This document shows positions 5,325-6,792 of a DNA stretch of 6,792 bases, in pieces. This DNA comes from Bacteroidota bacterium (GTDB lineage Bacteria > Bacteroidota > Bacteroidia > Bacteroidales > VadinHA17): the NCBI GenBank assembly GCA_030628785.1, contig DAOVQI010000175.1:1-6792 (forward strand). The letters run 5' to 3'. Positions within the stretch are counted from its first letter, which is position 1. Each line of letters starts with the position of its first letter. The notes under the pieces were generated by a model, which saw only the letters and a program-made list of their open reading frames with translations, did not search any database and had not been told where the DNA came from. The position numbers were made by a program, and so were the translations under genes.

Positions 5325-5366
5325 TTATAACATATAACTTATAACGTATAACGTATAACTTATAAC
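5325..5366. repeat. Six tandem copies of a 7-bp unit, NTATAAC
   Basis: The units read TTATAAC, ATATAAC, TTATAAC, GTATAAC, GTATAAC, TTATAAC, with only the first base varying; a partial TAAC precedes them at 5321-5324 and a looser CATAAC follows. It begins 11 bases beyond the inverted repeat and ends 94 bases before the next gene. Copy number of such short units often varies by slippage. A TATAAC series so close upstream might influence the promoter. Confidence 0.85.
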
Positions 5367-5460
5367 ATCTCATAACATTCTGCCTATTTTTTCCAAAGAC
5401 CTTTTTAATTGCTCTTTTTATAGTAATTTTATAAAGCCGAAGTTTAAAATTCAACCGAAA

Positions 5461-6792
5461 GTGTCAAACAATCTATACAAGCCAATTATCTGTCTCGTTA
5501 CTATTTTCATCGCATTCTTCATTGTAACGGAATGTACTACAAATAACAAAGCATTTGACGAGCCGGGGAAAAACGGAATTGTTGCAAATGAAGCAATGAA
5601 CCGGTGTGTTTTATATGTTCAAGGATGGTTAGATCACGCTGATCCTGCTACCGGACTAATCCCACGAAATCTGAACAATAGTAAGGATATATGGAATGCT
5701 CCGGATGCTGCAGCAGACAACTATCCTTTTATGGTTCTTACCTCTGCCCTATCCGACCTTTCAATGTTAAACGGCAGGATGTTGGATATTCTCCAAACGG
5801 AAAAAAGACTGACGTCCAGGATAGGGACTTTACCGGATACTTATTCCTTTTCAAAACAAGGATTTAACGATAGTGTACCTGATCCGGACCGGATTATATT
5901 TGGAGCTTCTGAATACATTAAAGATGGACTGATACCATTAACAGAATGGTTGGGGCAAAGTCCATGGTCAGACCGGATGCTGGAAATGCTTGATGATATT
6001 TGGAAACAGGCGCCGGTTGAAACCAAATTTGGGGCTATTGTATCGACGAATCATGAAGTCAATGGAGAAATGTTACAAACCCTGTCCCGGGTTTATTGGA
6101 TGACCGGCAAAGAAAAGTACTTGGAATATGCAATCAGGCTTGGTGACTATTACTTGCTTGGAGAAAATCATCCAACCCGGGACTTTGAAAAACTCAGATT
6201 ACGGGATCATGGTTGTGAAATTGTTTCAGGCCTGACAGAACTATATGCAACAGTCTGTTATGCAAGGCATGAAAAATACGAAGAATACAAGTCACACATA
6301 CATGAAATGCTCGACAGGATTCTCGAAGTGGGGCAAAATGAACACGGTTTATTCTTTAATAATGTAAATCCGAAAACCGGTGAAACGATCGGTAAAGGAA
6401 TAGCAGATACATGGGGATATACCTACAATGGATTTTATACGGTGTATCTTCTGGATAAAACGGAAAAGTACCATCAGGCAGTAATAAAAGCGCTTAACAG
6501 TTTGTATGATAATTACCGGAATTATAATTGGGAAAGAGGAAGTGCTGATGGGTATGCCGATGCCATTGAAGGCGCAATTAATCTGTTTAACCGGGAACCC
6601 ATTCCGTCGGTGGCTGATTGGATAGACAGTGAAATTAAAGTGATGTGGGAAAAGCAACAACCTGATGGCATCATTGAGGGATGGCATGGTGACGGAAATT
6701 TTGCCAGAACAACCATAATGTACTACCTGTGGAAAACACAGGGATTAAGTGCCCTGCCCTGGAGAAATGACATAAAGATTGGAGCTGTTCAG
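5461..6792 (+). CDS. Exported, probably lipid-anchored alpha/alpha-barrel protein (glycosidase-like), 3' end cut by the window
   Basis: The frame runs open from 5359 to the window end, giving 444 codons from the GTG at 5461. No in-frame ATG precedes it; the next Met is residue 46, which would remove the export signal, so GTG is preferred. The N-terminus (NNLYKPIICLVTIFIAFFIV) is a signal sequence ending IVTEC, with Cys25 as possible lipid anchor, although Glu just before the Cys is unusual for a lipobox. The mature part is made of helix-pair repeats with short signature turns: GWLDHADPATGLIPRN (55-70), WNAPDAAADNYPFM (78-91), EVNGEMLQTLSRVYWMTG (199-216), RDHGCEIVSGLTELYA (248-263), DTWGYTYNGFYTVYLL (317-331). 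This is the style of six-hairpin (alpha/alpha)6 glycosidases and lyases, with many Trp, Tyr, Asp and His residues suited to sugar binding. The exact family, catalytic residues and substrate are not identified. Confidence 0.8.
   Translation, partial: MSNNLYKPIICLVTIFIAFFIVTECTTNNKAFDEPGKNGIVANEAMNRCVLYVQGWLDHADPATGLIPRNLNNSKDIWNAPDAAADNYPFMVLTSALSDLSMLNGRMLDILQTEKRLTSRIGTLPDTYSFSKQGFNDSVPDPDRIIFGASEYIKDGLIPLTEWLGQSPWSDRMLEMLDDIWKQAPVETKFGAIVSTNHEVNGEMLQTLSRVYWMTGKEKYLEYAIRLGDYYLLGENHPTRDFEKLRLRDHGCEIVSGLTELYATVCYARHEKYEEYKSHIHEMLDRILEVGQNEHGLFFNNVNPKTGETIGKGIADTWGYTYNGFYTVYLLDKTEKYHQAVIKALNSLYDNYRNYNWERGSADGYADAIEGAINLFNREPIPSVADWIDSEIKVMWEKQQPDGIIEGWHGDGNFARTTIMYYLWKTQGLSALPWRNDIKIGAVQ

Noticed and set aside
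5321..5380. Possible CRISPR-like array
   Set aside because: The units are 7 bp with no spacers, so this is a simple tandem repeat.
5841..6716. Minus-strand open frames of 61, 112 and 64 codons
   Set aside because: All are antisense to the long plus-strand frame from 5461, whose 444 codons have protein-like composition and an export signal.

Overview
The window is about 6.8 kb of AT-rich, mosaic chromosomal DNA that looks like Bacteroidota (Bacteroidetes). Three signs point there: perfect TAnnTTTG promoter boxes with no strong Shine-Dalgarno sequences, a secreted protein whose signal peptide ends in FG|Q, and intergenic spaces filled with long inverted repeats. No tRNA, rRNA, CRISPR array, integrase or intact transposase is visible. 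The species cannot be told from the sequence; a free-living or environmental Bacteroidales/Marinilabiliales-type genome is my guess.

Layout, left to right. (1) 1-139 is a long imperfect inverted repeat just 3' of the first operon. (2) 163-1444, minus strand: a two-gene operon of a PqqD-like small protein (82 aa, upstream) and a CPSase-type ATP-grasp enzyme (348 aa, downstream), whose coding regions overlap by 14 bp. The pair resembles a peptide-modifying or RiPP-like module, but no precursor peptide lies in the window. (3) 1445-2114 has no convincing gene. It holds a 10-bp inverted repeat and a 10-bp tandem repeat upstream of the PqqD gene, a tiny ORF, an orphan terminator-like hairpin, a strong stem-loop, and a palindrome-rich island of higher GC. 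(4) 2115-3137, minus: a secreted protein with a ten-heptad coiled coil, a duplicated 14-residue motif and a probable beta-rich or outer-membrane C-terminal domain. (5) 3138-3379 is a divergent intergenic region with a TAnnTTTG box facing right.

(6) 3380-4513, plus: a thermolysin-like (gluzincin) metallopeptidase with all expected catalytic motifs but no signal peptide or propeptide. (7) 4511-4632 is a repeat with 15-bp perfect arms that starts at the peptidase stop codon and ends in a T-run. (8) 4648-5091, plus: a small membrane methyltransferase of the ICMT/PEMT type, with a TATCTTTG box four bases before its ATG, so probably a leaderless mRNA. (9) 5092-5460 has no gene; it carries a weak terminator, a second structured inverted repeat and six tandem copies of a 7-bp unit. 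(10) 5461 to the window end, plus: the first 444 codons of an exported, probably lipid-anchored protein that looks like an alpha/alpha-barrel glycosidase-type enzyme.

Only the PqqD and ATP-grasp genes clearly work together. The other genes look like separate transcription units divided by repeats. The best candidate for an under-described system is the PqqD/ATP-grasp pair, whose partners would lie left of position 1.
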